From: Malachius bipustulatus
Lineage: Eukaryota; Arthropoda; Insecta; Coleoptera; Melyridae
Reading direction: 5' to 3'
Assembly (NCBI GenBank): GCA_910589415.1
Contig: OU342632.1
Location: forward strand, 36,903,637-36,967,636
DNA length: 64,000 nucleotides
Both the position numbers and the translations under genes were made by a program. Below, in pieces: positions 47,863 through 60,749 of this stretch; position 1 is the stretch's first letter, and each line of letters begins with the position of its first letter. The notes beneath the pieces were generated by a model, which searched no databases, was not told where the DNA came from, and worked only from the letters and a program-made list of their open reading frames with translations.

Positions 47863-49174
47863 TAGGCAGAAATTCCACGAAGTAAGGGTTGAAAACATCA
47901 ATTTTACTTAGATGAACCTAAATCTTAACACCTAAGGTGTCATTTTATGATTTTTCTAGTAACTTTGTGATTAGACTCGCACTAATTCTGGATTAAATTA
48001 GATTTAAAATAAAAAAAATAAAACCACTAGAAATTAGGTATTAATAGAAGGTAATTAGGTATGTAAGTGGATAAGTAGTGAAGTATTAGAAAAATTGTGT
48101 GAAACTGTTCCGAAATAAAATATCTAAATGAATTGAAAGTCTTCTGAAATGAAAATAAGTAAAGTTCTTCGCGTCGTTTGAACACAAACACAAGAAGCAC
48201 ATAAATATATGAGTACATGGTAGACTGTTTTGCGCCAAAGTATATTACTTGAACAATGTGTCTGCAAGTCTATTTGTGAACTTGATAAAGATATTACTTC
48301 CAAAGACAATAGAATTGTATTCACTTGTTATGTAAATGACCTCCTCAAATAATACTTTCACGAATTTACTCTATGAGAAAGTACGTTCCGATTTGATACA
48401 GATTTTCACGTTGCTTTTCCCAAAACGCTCCAAACCATTTTGGCATTAAATTCAATTATCTACAGTAAACGAAGAAGCTACAACAGTCATATCATATACC
48501 TATGAGACTCAGAGGTAATCTGTTACTGTCTGTAAATTAACGATTCAATTCCGGGGAGACATACACGACAGCCAAGACGACTTAATTTCGTCTGAAAAGA
48601 CTTATAATGAGTTGAACCTAACAACATCCTTAATGATATTTGTCATAGCGAGACAAACAATATCAAGCTGATGGTAAAGGCTTATTACAAACAAGTTTCA
48701 GGTAATGCGAAACGCTTATTTCCGTTTACTGAATCATCCCGGACCGAATTACACGAAGGCCAGCCAGTTATTGACGAGAAATCGTAGCAAAATTTAACTA
48801 TTTTATTTTACATGTTGCAGTTAAAATTTTCCGAAGATCGATAGAAAATGTTTTCTTCGTGGCATATTCCAGTTAATTTTCAGCTGATTTGTAATTTCAG
48901 TGGGTGGCCAATTAAGAATTTTTTGAATTTCTGCTTTTGAGTTCTGCTATTCTTGCATGGGTTTTGCTATATTTCCCATAAAACTGAAACGGAAAATAGT
49001 GGAAAATACAGTGCTAAGAACTAGCTTGATTGTTAACAATGATCGTAGGTGTTTTCCTAGACTTCTCACTTCCCATACTTTCACATTTTCTTAATTTTTT
49101 TATCAGAATATTTTTTTTGGGGGGTATTGGAAGCTTCATCGACCCCTGATGGTTATTAGCAGCTTATTTATGTC

Positions 49175-49850
49175 CTAGATCGTGTCGTAGAAACCAGTTT
49201 CCCTTAGGAAACGGAATATGAGATCATTGGTATGTGTCGGTCGGCAAGGACGACACTGCAGATTTCGAATCTTGAGGGCTGTATATACTTGGACATGAGC
49301 TGAAGATGTGGTGAATAGTGAGTCTAGTATCGCATGATGGTGTTTCTCTGGAGAGAAGAAAAGAGTGTGTAAGTCGGGTGTGTCCAAGTCGGATTATATT
49401 CAGCTTAACCTGTTCGCTTCCATTTGTAGGGAGAGGGTTGCTGGTTGACAAAGAGGGCGTAAGAGATTTGAGAAAAGATTGGTTGAGGTTTCAATTTTCT
49501 TGTCGGATTTGAAAAATTATGGTTCTATTGCGACCTTTCCGGTCACTGGACGAATAGTGAGGCCTCTGACCTTGCCAACGTGTCTGCTCGTTAATTAATT
49601 CGATATCAACATGGGAGGGGGTAAATAAAAGGACGATACTATTTGGGCATTCACTAAGTTTAAATCCACTGTCTATAAAAAGGGCTTTTGGGGAAGATAA
49701 GAAGAGTGATGGTTTAAAGGGCCCTAAGTGAATCGGAACAGATAATGAAGTGATTCTTGGGAGTGCATGAAGAACATGTTCAATAACAAGAAGGATGGCG
49801 TAGGGTAGGACTCGGCTGAGAAAATTCTGAATAAACTGTTTGGGTTTATT
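49175..49850 (-). pseudogene. Non-LTR retrotransposon RNase H domain, decayed
   Basis: Minus-strand frames contain IVLLFTPSHVDIELINEQ (compare V.F.WIPSHVGI.GNE.AD of RNase H), then VKLNIIRLGHTRLTHSFLLS followed by RE, LTIHHIFSSCPSIY and the terminal LIFRFLRETGFYDTI. This is the C-terminal RNase H and tail of an I/jockey-group element. Frame changes occur within the tail and stops occur upstream. It is distinct from the families at 28.7 and 31.7 kb, which show other C-terminal blocks. Confidence 0.85.
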
Positions 49851-50116
49851 TATGGAAAAACAGACATAAGAAGTGTGGAAAGTTTGTAAAAAGAGTATAA
49901 TTTCTTATACTATGACATTTTTATGGAAATCGTTTTTGTTTTTTAGAATATCTGCCCTTGACGTATAACACTAATATGACGTCATTGTTTTTTCTTAGCC
50001 AATAACGTCATCATCATTTTTACCATTCCTCATTATCATAAACTACTCAATTTAAACTCCAACAGTAAAAACCATTCTTATTGAGTTTTTTCAGACGATA
50101 TAAAAATGGAATAATA

Positions 50117-50179
50117 TACAGGGTGTCCCATATAAAAATTATACGATGTTGTCATCACTGAGCCAAGAAACACCCTGTA
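50117..50179. mobile_element. 63-bp mini-MITE, Tc1/mariner-type ends
   Basis: TACAGGGTGTCCCATA at the left and ACACCCTGTA at the right form terminal inverted repeats flanked by TA on both sides. TACAGGGTG ends with TA target duplication are common in insect mariner-derived MITEs. Confidence 0.65.
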
Positions 50180-50344
50180 TAAAAAAATTAACATCAATAA
50201 AAAGTAAATTAAATAATTTAAAAATTGACCTGATTTAGATTTTTCTCAAAACTCAAAATTTAAAGATTTATTAAATTAGTTCCATAACTTAATCGACAGG
50301 AATTTAAAAAAAATTACAGATAGATGACATGACGTAAAATTACC

Positions 50345-50365
50345 AAGATCTCTAAAAACATTGGC
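50345..50365 (+). other. Possible LTR-retrotransposon primer binding site remnant
   Basis: TGGCGCCCAACGTGGGG, preceded by a CA dinucleotide, has the form of a tRNA 3'-end primer binding site that follows a 5' LTR. No LTR pair or gag/pol frame was found nearby, so this would be an isolated relic. Chance is less likely than for an AT-rich word but is not excluded. Confidence 0.35.
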
Positions 50366-50948
50366 GCCCAACGTGGGGTAAATATTTCCTATTGCTGTCA
50401 TTTAAAGGATTTTAATGAAAACGATTATATGTCATAATTGAGTCTTTCTTCGCATATTTTATAATCATTCTAAAAGAATATATATCTTATTTATTAGTAT
50501 TATTTTTTTGATTAAAATTAAACAGAAAAGACCGAGAAATGATAATATTTCACGATTCCAAGTTCTGTTATTATGTTTATTTATTTTGTTCACGTTACTC
50601 AAGTTTCTGGTTCAAGGCATGAAGACAAGTTTCTTCATCTTGTTAAATATGGAAGGCAGCGAATTTAGTAAAAATTAAATCAACATTGTCTGTTAATCTT
50701 TAAATCCTCCCTCAGAATTTACATAAATATTTACAAAAAGATATACGATTATTTATTTATAACAGCTTTTATAACTTGCTTCTTATTTTCTTAAGATGAT
50801 AAGGATATGTATCTACTGATTCTAATTAATTTTAGGTACATGGATATGTATAATAATAACTCAATTTCGAACAAAATGCCCAATCAAAATATAATCGTTC
50901 AGCAGAAAACAAAAAAGTTCTTAAATCTTGCAATAAAGAAACACTCAC

Positions 50949-51352
50949 CTAACATTTTACTCAAATCCGCGTTATGCAGATCGGGATTCTCGTCAGCAAG
51001 TTTCTTCCTCTCCACCTTCGCCCAGACCATGAACGCATTCATGGGTCTCCTAATTCTGGCTTCTTTGGGCACCTTGCCGGCAACTTTCTGCACGAAGCCG
51101 GCCCTTTGCGGGAACACCTGAACCTGATCGTAGGGGTACCGATTGTCGTAGCAGGTCCGGTATTCCTGGTACGCGCCCATCTCGCCCCAGAGGTCCTTGG
51201 GGAGCGACTGGGCGCTGGGTAGCAGCTCCTGCTGGTCCGGGTACTCGTATCCTCTGGGGGTGAGTTGGTAGGTCGTGAGAAGAGGCGACGGGGAGTTCGA
51301 GGGTGATAAACAAGAGTAGGGGGTTGGCGATGAAGTCTGCTCTTCCATTATC
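50949..51352 (-). CDS. Sox15: Sox15-like SoxF transcription factor, first coding exon
   Basis: Sox proteins are nuclear transcription factors that bind and bend DNA at AACAAT-like sites through an HMG box. The start ATG is at 51,348-51,346, and 133 complete codons plus one base run to 50,949. Residues 1-95 are Ser/Pro- and Tyr-rich ([31 protein letters not shown]). The HMG box begins near residue 98 with [20 protein letters not shown] and continues [25 protein letters not shown] is the Sox signature, and [18 protein letters not shown] is the form of insect SoxF (Drosophila Sox15). The exon starts after a good acceptor (TTTTTTCTTCCAG), leaving a 4-base 5' UTR (GATA), so at least one upstream noncoding exon is expected at higher coordinates. 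The donor TTAG|GTGAGT splits the next glycine codon (phase 1) inside the HMG box, as in SoxF genes of other animals. The remaining half of the box was not found in the window. Open frames on the + strand here are shadows. I am confident of family SoxF; orthology to Sox15 is inferred. Confidence 0.93.
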
Positions 51353-54300
51353 CTGGAAGAAAAAATGGAATTTTAGAAAAATTCAGATTTTTTTGCGATA
51401 GTAATAATTATTATTAAAGGTGATTTTTTAAAATTACGTCCTATATGGTTTAGTGAGACCGTACTTTTCTCTTGAATGTATTTTGGTTCACCAAATCGTC
51501 TTATTTTAGTAAGTGACAGCAAAATCAGCGTTCAAACAAAAAAAATTGAAAAAATTTTTGAATTATTTTGTGTTGCCTCCAATCCCACAAGTGGGGGAAA
51601 CGACCTGAACTCGAACCCTCGAAAATTGAAATGACCTATAAGACAACAAAATCTAATAATTCAAAATTTGCATTTTTCATGAAGTAGGCGTCTGGATATT
51701 GAGTCCTATCTTTGTAGATGGCGTTACCAGCTAAAATCCACTCAGCAGTAAAATATAATTTATGTGGGGCTTATGTCAAAATCTCCCTCTAGCTAGACCA
51801 ATTATTATGCGCATTGTAAATAAACATAATTAAGTGAAGAATCTTTTCCTTTTTAAAGTGCAGCATATATTTCCAGGTCTGTGATCCCTGTAGTAGCTGC
51901 GATAAATATGCCAACCACCCTTATCAAAATTCAAAACTTGTACACCACGCAAGCAGATTAAAGATTCATCTGTGTTATTTCAAAGGAAGTGTAAGAAGTT
52001 GCATCACTTTGTAATTTTTCCGGTCTAAACGTAGCTTGAAAGGAATTCCACGGCTAATTTTCACGTTACCAGCATGGCAAGTATATAGGTAGGTAGGTAG
52101 GTATTAAATTCTTTCCCTTGAGGCAGTTCGTCAGCAACTGTCGTAAAAGTCGATTCGCAGGTACTGTGCAAGTGACATACTCGACTAGGCAAACATAAAT
52201 GATTACAAACGGTAGAATTTTAATAAATCATTTAAATATTACAAGTGAATAGAGCTTCTTACGCGCATCAAAGGTGACATTAATATGCATCTCATTTTTA
52301 TTACTGTTACCTCTCTCGTTGCTGCGTTTCTGTTGTTTGTACAGTGCTTAACCTAATTTGGTGTAACTGCGCAAGATTTTATAATATACAGACCTCGATT
52401 CGTGAAATCACTCGGTACAATGTCGTGTGATAAGACGAGATTTCTTATCATAAATTTTAAATAAATATGAGAGTGTCTGAAAAATAAAAATTGTGGAAAT
52501 TCTCCTAATCACTTTGAAGTTTCCTAGTTACTTTACTCTAGCCACTTCGTATACTATATTTTCATTAGAGTATTTTCATACTTATAATTATATTATGGTA
52601 TGTGTTACCATTAATAATAGCTATAAAAATGCTCTCTACAGGTGTCAAATTAACAATTTTATTTCAAATTAATCAGTTAATAAGAAATCCAAATTAATTA
52701 ATCTAGTTAATTTCAATCAAACGATTTCGCCCTTTGGGGGTGCCAGCAGTTAATTTTTTTTCTATAGTAGTTATTTTGGAGTTATTTTCTCGTTTATGAT
52801 GGAACTTTTAATTTAATTTCAAATTAATTTTTTACCAGCTATAATTACCCTTGGATAAATCTCCAAGCTACAATAATTGATATGATTTCACCTCATTAAA
52901 AACCATAAAAAATTATAAAATACGTTACAATTGTTAAAAATCTGCAGGTGTTGTTACACCTTTCCCACGCTCTTTGACCTAATTAATAATTTAGAATTTT
53001 TAATTGATATTATGACCTTTTAATGAAGATTATTAACTTTTATATAATTATCTTCCTATTTATTTACAGTACCTGTCTATGCTATTAAGCTGATCTACAC
53101 AAGAGCATACAGAAAAAACTGGAATTTTTCTTAATGTTTCATTTTTCTTGTATACCATTAAAATTATTTGAATTATTAAATTTTAAGTTAGGAATGAAAT
53201 AATGGAAAACAAACAGCACGTGCATTGTGTATGTATCATCAGGACCTCAAATAAATAAATAATATGTATATGTACCTATGACGAAACCATGCACGAAACT
53301 ATCAATCAAGGTTTTAAAAACAAGATTAGATACGTGTGTGATAAGTAGTAAGTAATTGACGAAACTTGCCAAAAATTAATCACTAATCAATTTTTTATAA
53401 TTATTATTTGATAAGTATGATTAGGTTCGTAGCTTTGAGTTTGCTCGTACCTACTAATGAAACAAATGGTTACAAGACGAAATATCACTAATAATAATTA
53501 TGCATAAAAAACTACTGATTGTCATTATATTAAGTCATTAATTCAATTTAACAAGCAAAAATGTAAATCATATTCTGGCAGTTGATGGAAAATGTTTTTC
53601 ATTTATTTATGTACAAGTAAAATTCATTATACAACATATTCATTAGGATTATTCATTCCGCATACGTCTATTAGAAATTTATCTTATTTAAATCTTCAAA
53701 TTGACTTGTATTAACAAAAAAAAATTAAATTGACTTGACAATTGATTGACTTTCGAGACAGCTTGTACAGTATAGATAATGTATATTATTTACCTCTAAT
53801 ATTGACTGCTTTCAATTATTTGTATCAATATCACCTACTCCTAATAAATAGGTAGGTATTTCTACTCTCTAAAACAACTATTCTGTTCGATTCACTATAT
53901 CGTTCACTTTACTACTTCATCATAATCTTGCTTTTCTACCTAATGTAAACAGTTCCATTCAAGTTTTTTATCATCCTCACCAATATTATTGCAAAGAAAA
54001 ATGTAAAACACTGACTTTTTCAAATTTTCATATTTTCTTAAGATTACGCAGCTACAAATACAATAATTATTTTTGGTCTCCTAAATTGTTTTCCTATTTT
54101 ACTTCTTTTTCGACAAAAAAAAATAAAGCCGCTATAAAGCTTGTCTAAAAATTGATAAAATAAAATCATTAAAATTAAAATCAATTTTTCGTCATGCTTT
54201 GAAGGGATTTCTAATTTTTTTTTCTCGAAAATGAAGCAAGATAAGCGAAAACATCAAGTACAAGAAAAGCTGTGCTCTTAGTTAATTTATCTAAAAAAAA

Positions 54301-54470
54301 AAGAAATCAAAAGAATACTGGGTGTATTTTTTTTAGTTAAACAACTCAAAAGGTTTCCCCGTGAGCACGTCCCTGAAACACTGTCTGAAACAGATAACCT
54401 ATAAATTTAGCGACAAACTCTCAAAATTTCATTAAAATTGGTTGAGGTTTTTTTTGATATTAATAAAAAT
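51353..54470. other. Upstream flank or 5' intron of Sox15, no gene seen
   Basis: AT-rich DNA with an AGGT tetranucleotide run at about 52,085-52,105. No exon on either strand is recognisable. Since the Sox15 coding exon begins with a splice acceptor, this region is probably a 5' intron at least in part. Confidence 0.5.
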
Positions 54471-54477
54471 AGTTATT

Positions 54478-54600
54478 TATTATGCAAGAGAAAAAAGTGA
54501 TAGATTTTAGCTCGAGATGTGATTTCGTCCCCGACGCGTTTAGCGGAGGGGACAAACACATCGAGAGCTTAACATCGCACTTTTTTCTCGTGTGTAATAT
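54478..54600. repeat. ~120-bp imperfect hairpin with GC-rich tip
   Basis: AGAGAAAAAAGTG pairs with CACTTTTTTCTCGTG, AGCTCGAGATGTG pairs with CACATCGAGAGCTT, and the tip carries GTCCCCGACGCG and GGAGGGGAC, which pair as GTCCCC/GGGGAC. The layout resembles the hairpin at 36,476-36,557. Confidence 0.7.
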
Positions 54601-57174
54601 ACAATTTTTTTCTGCGAGAAGAAATATCAGTGTTAGAATGTCGAAAAACGTAGTCAGATAACTGAAAATTATGTCGGAAAAATGATTTATGTTAAACTTG
54701 GATTTTCAAACTGTCTTTTATCGTAATTGACGTTGCCTGGGTAACGAAACGATTTAATTATTACATAAACGTCATATTAATGTAATTAAAATTGAAGACA
54801 GTTTTGCAAAGATTCTTGTTAGTTTTTGATGAGTGAATTTAATAATATTAATAGTGATTATTATGAAAATTCCCTTAATAATTGCCATTTGGATAATAAG
54901 GTAATTTTCCTTTACGTATATTTGATATAAATTTAATGATATCTGAGTGTTAATCGTAGCTATACCTAAGCCGCCATTTCGGGGAAATAAGTACTCATTT
55001 ATTTCCCTGCTAATTCATTTTTTCCCCTATAAGATGCAGCTAATATAATGAGGCATTTTTCTACCTGTCAACGGGGAAAAAAGGTCAAACTTTTAGCCCG
55101 TCGCAGAAAAAAAGATATTTTTGATTAACCTTAACGCACCTCAAAATCAACTTAACCACCTCAATCTCGAAAACGAAGCGTTTTTTGACAAATTATACAC
55201 CCTGTCCTGTATAATAGCTTGTTACAGTCTGCAGATGTGGAGCGATCGGGACCCAAAAAAAAAAAGTCGCCGAAAGACCAAAATAAGGGGAGTTCTTGAG
55301 GTCGCTCTTTCCAAAAATCAGGTTTGATCCTTCGCAAGTGGTCCAAAAATGGGAAAATTTGACCCAACAATTGGCTTTTCCGAAATTTCGAATTCACAGC
55401 AGAAATTTTCATTTCCCTTTCCTCTCTCACTTTCCACCCCAATAGAACACATGCAAACTCGATCTCTATAGCGCACTTATTAGAAAAATACCCAAATTAA
55501 ACAAAAATTGTCTAATGTCAACCTCCCTAAAACTACCCCTACTTTACGGCTAAACTATAGGTAAGTACATTGAAACTGCGTAAAAATGAAAATTTTATAA
55601 ATTGGCACATGTTATATTTTGTTCTAACAGATTTGGATGTTATCAAAAAAATATTACCTACCTTGAATCCCGACAATCATAACTCCCTTATTACATTTTA
55701 GCGATTTCCAAAATAAGTTTTTGGTAATAAGACTAATTTCAAGGAAAAATTTGTTGCAAAGAGGTCAGAAAAAATTTGAAACTATAATAATGAATCAACT
55801 CAAGGCCTCAAAGACAATTTTGGGCATTTCCTAAAAAAAATTGGAAATTCAATGTACCTCCATATCTCAAGAATCCTTTAATTTTCAGCCAAACTCTATG
55901 CTAGATAGACGCGGTTTGTCATTGACCAAGGAACACTTTTTTCAAAAATAGAATCTCGAAATCAGCAACGATTTTTAGGATATTTTTTGAGTACTTTTTG
56001 TAAAATGTACCCAAGTGTGTTCTGATTCTTGGTAATAAATTATCATGCCAGATTAATTATTAATCTTAGACATCTTTGTAGATTCACAGAGATGAGAGTT
56101 CCTTCGAGTATACTCCTGAAAGTCTACCACCATCGAACATTGGCTTCCCTTGTTGAACACATCTATCGAATAAAAAGCTGGACATCTGTCTAGTTTAGAA
56201 AAAATATCATCTTCAAATTTCTTACATATAAGTTCTGGTAAACAGGAAGCTCCTCCCCTCCATACTCCTTGTAGATGGGACGGGGGGGTTCATATAAAAT
56301 TGTAGCTAGGATCTCTTTTTTATTGCAAATTCGAATTTTACTACTAAAATTAGGTATAGGATTTGTAATATTGTCTTGAGTTTATAATAAAATACGTTTT
56401 AATCGACAAAGTTAATATTTTCCCTTTTTCTTATTAAGTACAGAAATTGAACGCAAAAGATCCATGAATCGAGAAAAAATTCAACACAACTTAAACGCAT
56501 TTTTAGTCATTAAATCCGAAAAAAGTGTCAAAAATGTCGTCAAATATCTCCCCCCCCCTTTACTTAGATTAATAGAACATGAATTAATTTATACAGTTTC
56601 TGGTAAAATAACTAGAGACAAAAAACATTGCAGTCTCCTCCAAATGTAGATTGTTATTATCCTTAAAAATCCGCACAGAATGGAGACATTCTAGCATAAT
56701 TATTCGAATATTTGAGTGAGTTAATTTCAAAAATGTTTGCTGGAATCACGACTACGTTGCAACGGGATCATGCGTTCATAGTCTCTCCTGGAGTGGTTCT
56801 AAAATAATAATGACGTCATGAGATGTAGCTATAGATTAGAAAAATGTATATAAGATTTCTAAATGTTCAGATCGTTATATTATCTGATACACCTGTTATT
56901 TGGTATTATTAACGCTGGCGCTATACATATTTACGTGTGTAGGTACACATGCATATCAGTACGATTTCTTATCATATATGTAGAATTATATAAACACTCT
57001 ACTTCTAGGAAAAAGTTTGCATGCGATGATATTGTTAGTTCAATTAAATGCTCATCAACAAATATTGTACATAATGTATATCAACAGATGAATAAGGAAA
57101 ACACAACAAAAAGCTGCGTTAGAACTGGATAGGTACTCCTGCATTTAATTTTTATATAAATCATAAGTAAGTAC
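54601..57174. other. AT-rich DNA, no gene seen
   Basis: Short frames at 55,121-55,442, 56,464-56,649 and 56,863-57,132 have no recognisable content. One TGACGTCA octamer lies at about 56,811. Confidence 0.4.
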
Positions 57175-59192
57175 ATACAGTGCATTTATTTTAAGTGTTG
57201 CCATAGGGAATAGCATGTAAAAAAATACACCCTATGTTAACTTATGTTGTCTTGTACTTTGGAAGTCGTTTTTAATTTTCAATAATAGTACACGTCATCT
57301 ACTTTACAACACGGCCTTTCAGAAAAGCCGGTCATTGTTCAATTTTATGATATACAGGCTGTCCCATTGAGGTGAAAAAACTGCAAGAAACGGTAAGAGA
57401 TACGAAGTCGGTTAAATTACAAAAAAGTTGCGCTGTTTTGAGACGAGTATTTGGCAGTTTTTTTTTCTCAATATTCCCAGAATTTCCTGAAATATCCTGA
57501 AAAAACTTGAAACATGCAGATTTATTATTTTAGCCATATCTTCTTTATTATTTAAAAAAAAATTATTATTTTTTTGTAGGTTTACATAAGCCGTAATGAG
57601 CTACTTATTTGACGTTTCAAAAATTTCCAAAGCCGACTAGATCTTGGGATTTCCAAAGTCAACTTTGGTTTTTCTTATTACCGCCATATTGTTTTTCATG
57701 CCATTCGCTATAGAAAAAATCAAGGAAACAAAAAATCCATTACATTGCAAATAAATTTGAAAAAAAATTTTCTTCTTTTTCAAAAATATCGAAAATTTTT
57801 TTTTACCGAATGTCAAAAAGTGCATTTTTTAAGTGTTGCCATAGGTAATAATATGTAAAAAATTACACCCTATATTAACTTATGTTGTACCCATTGTCTT
57901 TTAGAAGTCGTTTTAAATTTTCAACAATAGTACATGCATGTCATGTAGGTACTTACTTTACGATACAACATGTCAAAAACCGGTTCTTTTTAAATTTTAA
58001 TATTTAGTCCTCATTTGAATTATTAAACTTTAATAAAGGAGTCAGAATAAACAAAGTGAGTTAAAATTATTAATTTATTAGAGATGTGAAAATTTTTTAT
58101 CCAAAAATAATAAAAAAACAATAAAACCCAAATAACTAAGCAAACTAACAAAAATTAATTGAAACAATAAAACGGAAACCTTTTGAGCGATTTATTTGAT
58201 AATTTCAGATTATTTTTGTTAGTTTGCTTAGTTATTTGGGTTTTATTGTTTTTTTTATTTATGAATAAAATATGTTCACATGTTCTCTAATAAATTAATA
58301 ATTTTAACTCACCTTGTTTATTCTGACTCCTTTAAAGTTTAATAATTCAAATGAGGACTAAATATTAAAATTTAAAAAGGACAGGTTTTTGACATGTTGT
58401 ATCGTAAAGTAAGTACCTACATGACATGCATGTACTATTGTTGAAAATTTAAAACGACTTCTAAATTACAATGGGTACAACATAAGTTAATATAGGGTGT
58501 AATTTTTTACATATTATTACCTATGGCAACACTTAAAAAATGCACTTTTTGACATTCGGTAAAAATTTTTTTTTCCATATTTTTGAAAAAGAAGAAAATT
58601 TTTTTTCAAATTTATTTGCAATGTAGGTAATGGATTTTTTGTTTCCTTGATTTTTTTATAGCGAATGCCATGAAAAACAATATGGCGGTAATAAGAAAAA
58701 CCAAAGTTGACTTTGGAAATCCCAAGATCTAGTCGGCTTTGGAAATTTTTGAAACGTCAAATAAGTAGCTCATTACGGCTTATGTAAACCTATAAAAAAA
58801 TAATATTTTTTTTTTAAATAATAAAGAAGATGTGGCTAAAATAATAAATCTGCATGTTTCAAGTTTTTTCAGGATGTTTCAGGAAATTCTGGGAATATCG
58901 AGAAAAAAAATTGCCAAAATACTCGTCTCAAAACAGCGCAACTTTTTTGTAATTTAACCGACTTCGTATCTCTTACCGTTTCTTGCAGTTTTTTCACCTC
59001 AATGGGACAGCCTGTATCATAAAATTGAACAATGACCGGCTTTTCTGAAAGGCCGTGTTGTAAAGTAGATGACGTGTACTATTATTGAAAATTAAAAACG
59101 ACTTCCAAAGTACAAGACAACATAAGTTAACATAGGGTGTATTTTTTTACATGCTATTCCCTATGGCAACACTTAAAATAAATGCACTGTAT
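57175..59192. mobile_element. 2.0-kb near-perfect palindrome (giant foldback)
   Basis: Arms of about 0.97 kb face each other around a spacer of roughly 60 bp near 58,155-58,215. Ends are ATACAGTGCATTTATTTTAA on the left and TTAAAATAAATGCACTGTAT on the right. Paired internal landmarks include GAAAAGCCGGTCATTGTTC/GAACAATGACCGGCTTTTC, ACAGGCTGTCCCATTGAGG/CCTCAATGGGACAGCCTGT, AGATCTTGGGATTTCC/GGAAATCCCAAGATCT and ACTAAGCAAACTAACAAAAA/TTTTTGTTAGTTTGCTTAGT. Each arm also contains an internal direct duplication of the AAGTGTTGCCATAGG block (57,190s and 57,830s on the left), so that block occurs four times. TACAGGCTGTCCCA inside each arm resembles a mariner-type TIR, suggesting nesting. No transposase frame is present. 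Confidence 0.9.
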
Positions 59193-60745
59193 ATGCAGTA
59201 GAATATCTATTATGTTACTTGAGAAATAATACGATTAAAAAAATAAATTAACAAAGATAATTATTCTTGAGTGATTCGTGTTCACAGAGTGACATGAGAG
59301 AATTGTTTTGTAACGAATCAAGCCTCGAAAATGGTTCTTGAATGTTTAGTTCCGGGGAAAATTATTACAACAATTAAAAACAAACACGGATAAGAAACGT
59401 TCTACTGTACCTAACAGGACCCGGAACTTTAAACATGGAAAAATGTGATGGGAATGTCTAAGAAACCGTAGAAGTAATTTTTTATAATGCTCATCCATCT
59501 AGATTGCTTGGTAGTAAGATTTAAAAAAAAATTCAAATTTTGTCGCGATCTAATGACCTATTAAAAATCATTTAACTATTGAGTGGTCTTAAAAATAATT
59601 GGGACATAACAGAATATTCGAATTTGCTATTATGGCACATAATATTACCCTCATTGTCAATAATAAGTAACTCACACTCTTAATAAGTTACTGTAAATAT
59701 CTGGATTATCCCAAATGAGGAATTTTGTACAATAAGGTATATAAAAGTACATCATTCTCCCTTTAGTGTACAAGGAAGAAGTATCATCAGGCGTATTAAA
59801 TAAAATTCTTGCCGAGTTAAATAAAGATGACTGGCAGAATCTTGTGAATCTCTGACGCAACGAATTAACCGCAATCTAAATCCGATGTCCGTTTGCTTTT
59901 CCGATGAGTATCGGTTTCTTTTTTTTTTAAATCCGTGATTAATCGTCATAACTGCCGAGTTTGAAGTAAAGTTATTCCCATTAAATACTCAAGCGCATTA
60001 CGCAGCACTACCAAAAATTAGGTTTAATGTGATGTGCATGATGTACCTGATTCTGTTTAATCAAATTATAAGAGTTGAGTTTTTACCATAAAAACTTAAC
60101 AGCATGTGGTATATAAACTCACATCGCGAACCTCTTTCAATGATTTTTCTTGCAAGGAAAACTGAATAAGAATATCAAAATACATTGATGATGTACCGGT
60201 GGTGTTATAGCAAAATAGGGTACCTACCTACTTTATATACCTAATGCAGCTATATGTAGCAGTTTTTTGACAAATGCATACTTCCCGGATTACTAAATTG
60301 AAAACCCAGACAGATCTTTTGTGGGAGAAACCTCAATATCAAAATTGTTTAAACGGCGCAATGAAAAATCCTACATCAGGAGAAGATTGGACAAATTTTT
60401 TAAAGAGTTTCTGCAAGTGAGGATGTATAGAAATGCAACTTCAGCTTTTATTAATTTTGCATAATTTCCCTCAGTACCGGTCATCCATGATGAAAACAAT
60501 CAAAGAAACTAGAATCTTCTGAATTGTGATGTCTTCATTTATTTTGACCTATAACCCCTACGAATTTCGGTCTAAAAGTCTGCTAGTGAACTGAAGGGAC
60601 ACAAATTAAAATTAATAAGGTTTGAGAATAAAAAAAACTGTCACACAGTAAGAAAACTCTGTTTCAATTAATTTCATTTCGCTTTTTATGCAAAAAATTC
60701 ACATATTTTTTTTCGTGATTATTTTGACATACTCGTATTCTGCAT
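59193..60745. other. AT-rich DNA, no gene seen
   Basis: Overlapping 62- and 65-codon minus frames near 59,672-59,949 are not recognised. No repeat boundaries are clear. Confidence 0.4.
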
Positions 60746-60749
60746 AAAG

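Noticed and set aside
50899..51313. Other open frames overlapping the Sox15 exon (both + strand frames and the second minus frame)
   Set aside because: The HMG-box frame is unambiguous; the others are shadows of its less AT-rich sequence. The 16 codons after residue 133 in the Sox frame are intron read-through past the GTGAGT donor.
57637..57825. 62-codon minus-strand frame
   Set aside because: It sits in the arm of the 2-kb palindrome, is K/F/I-rich, and has no coding features.
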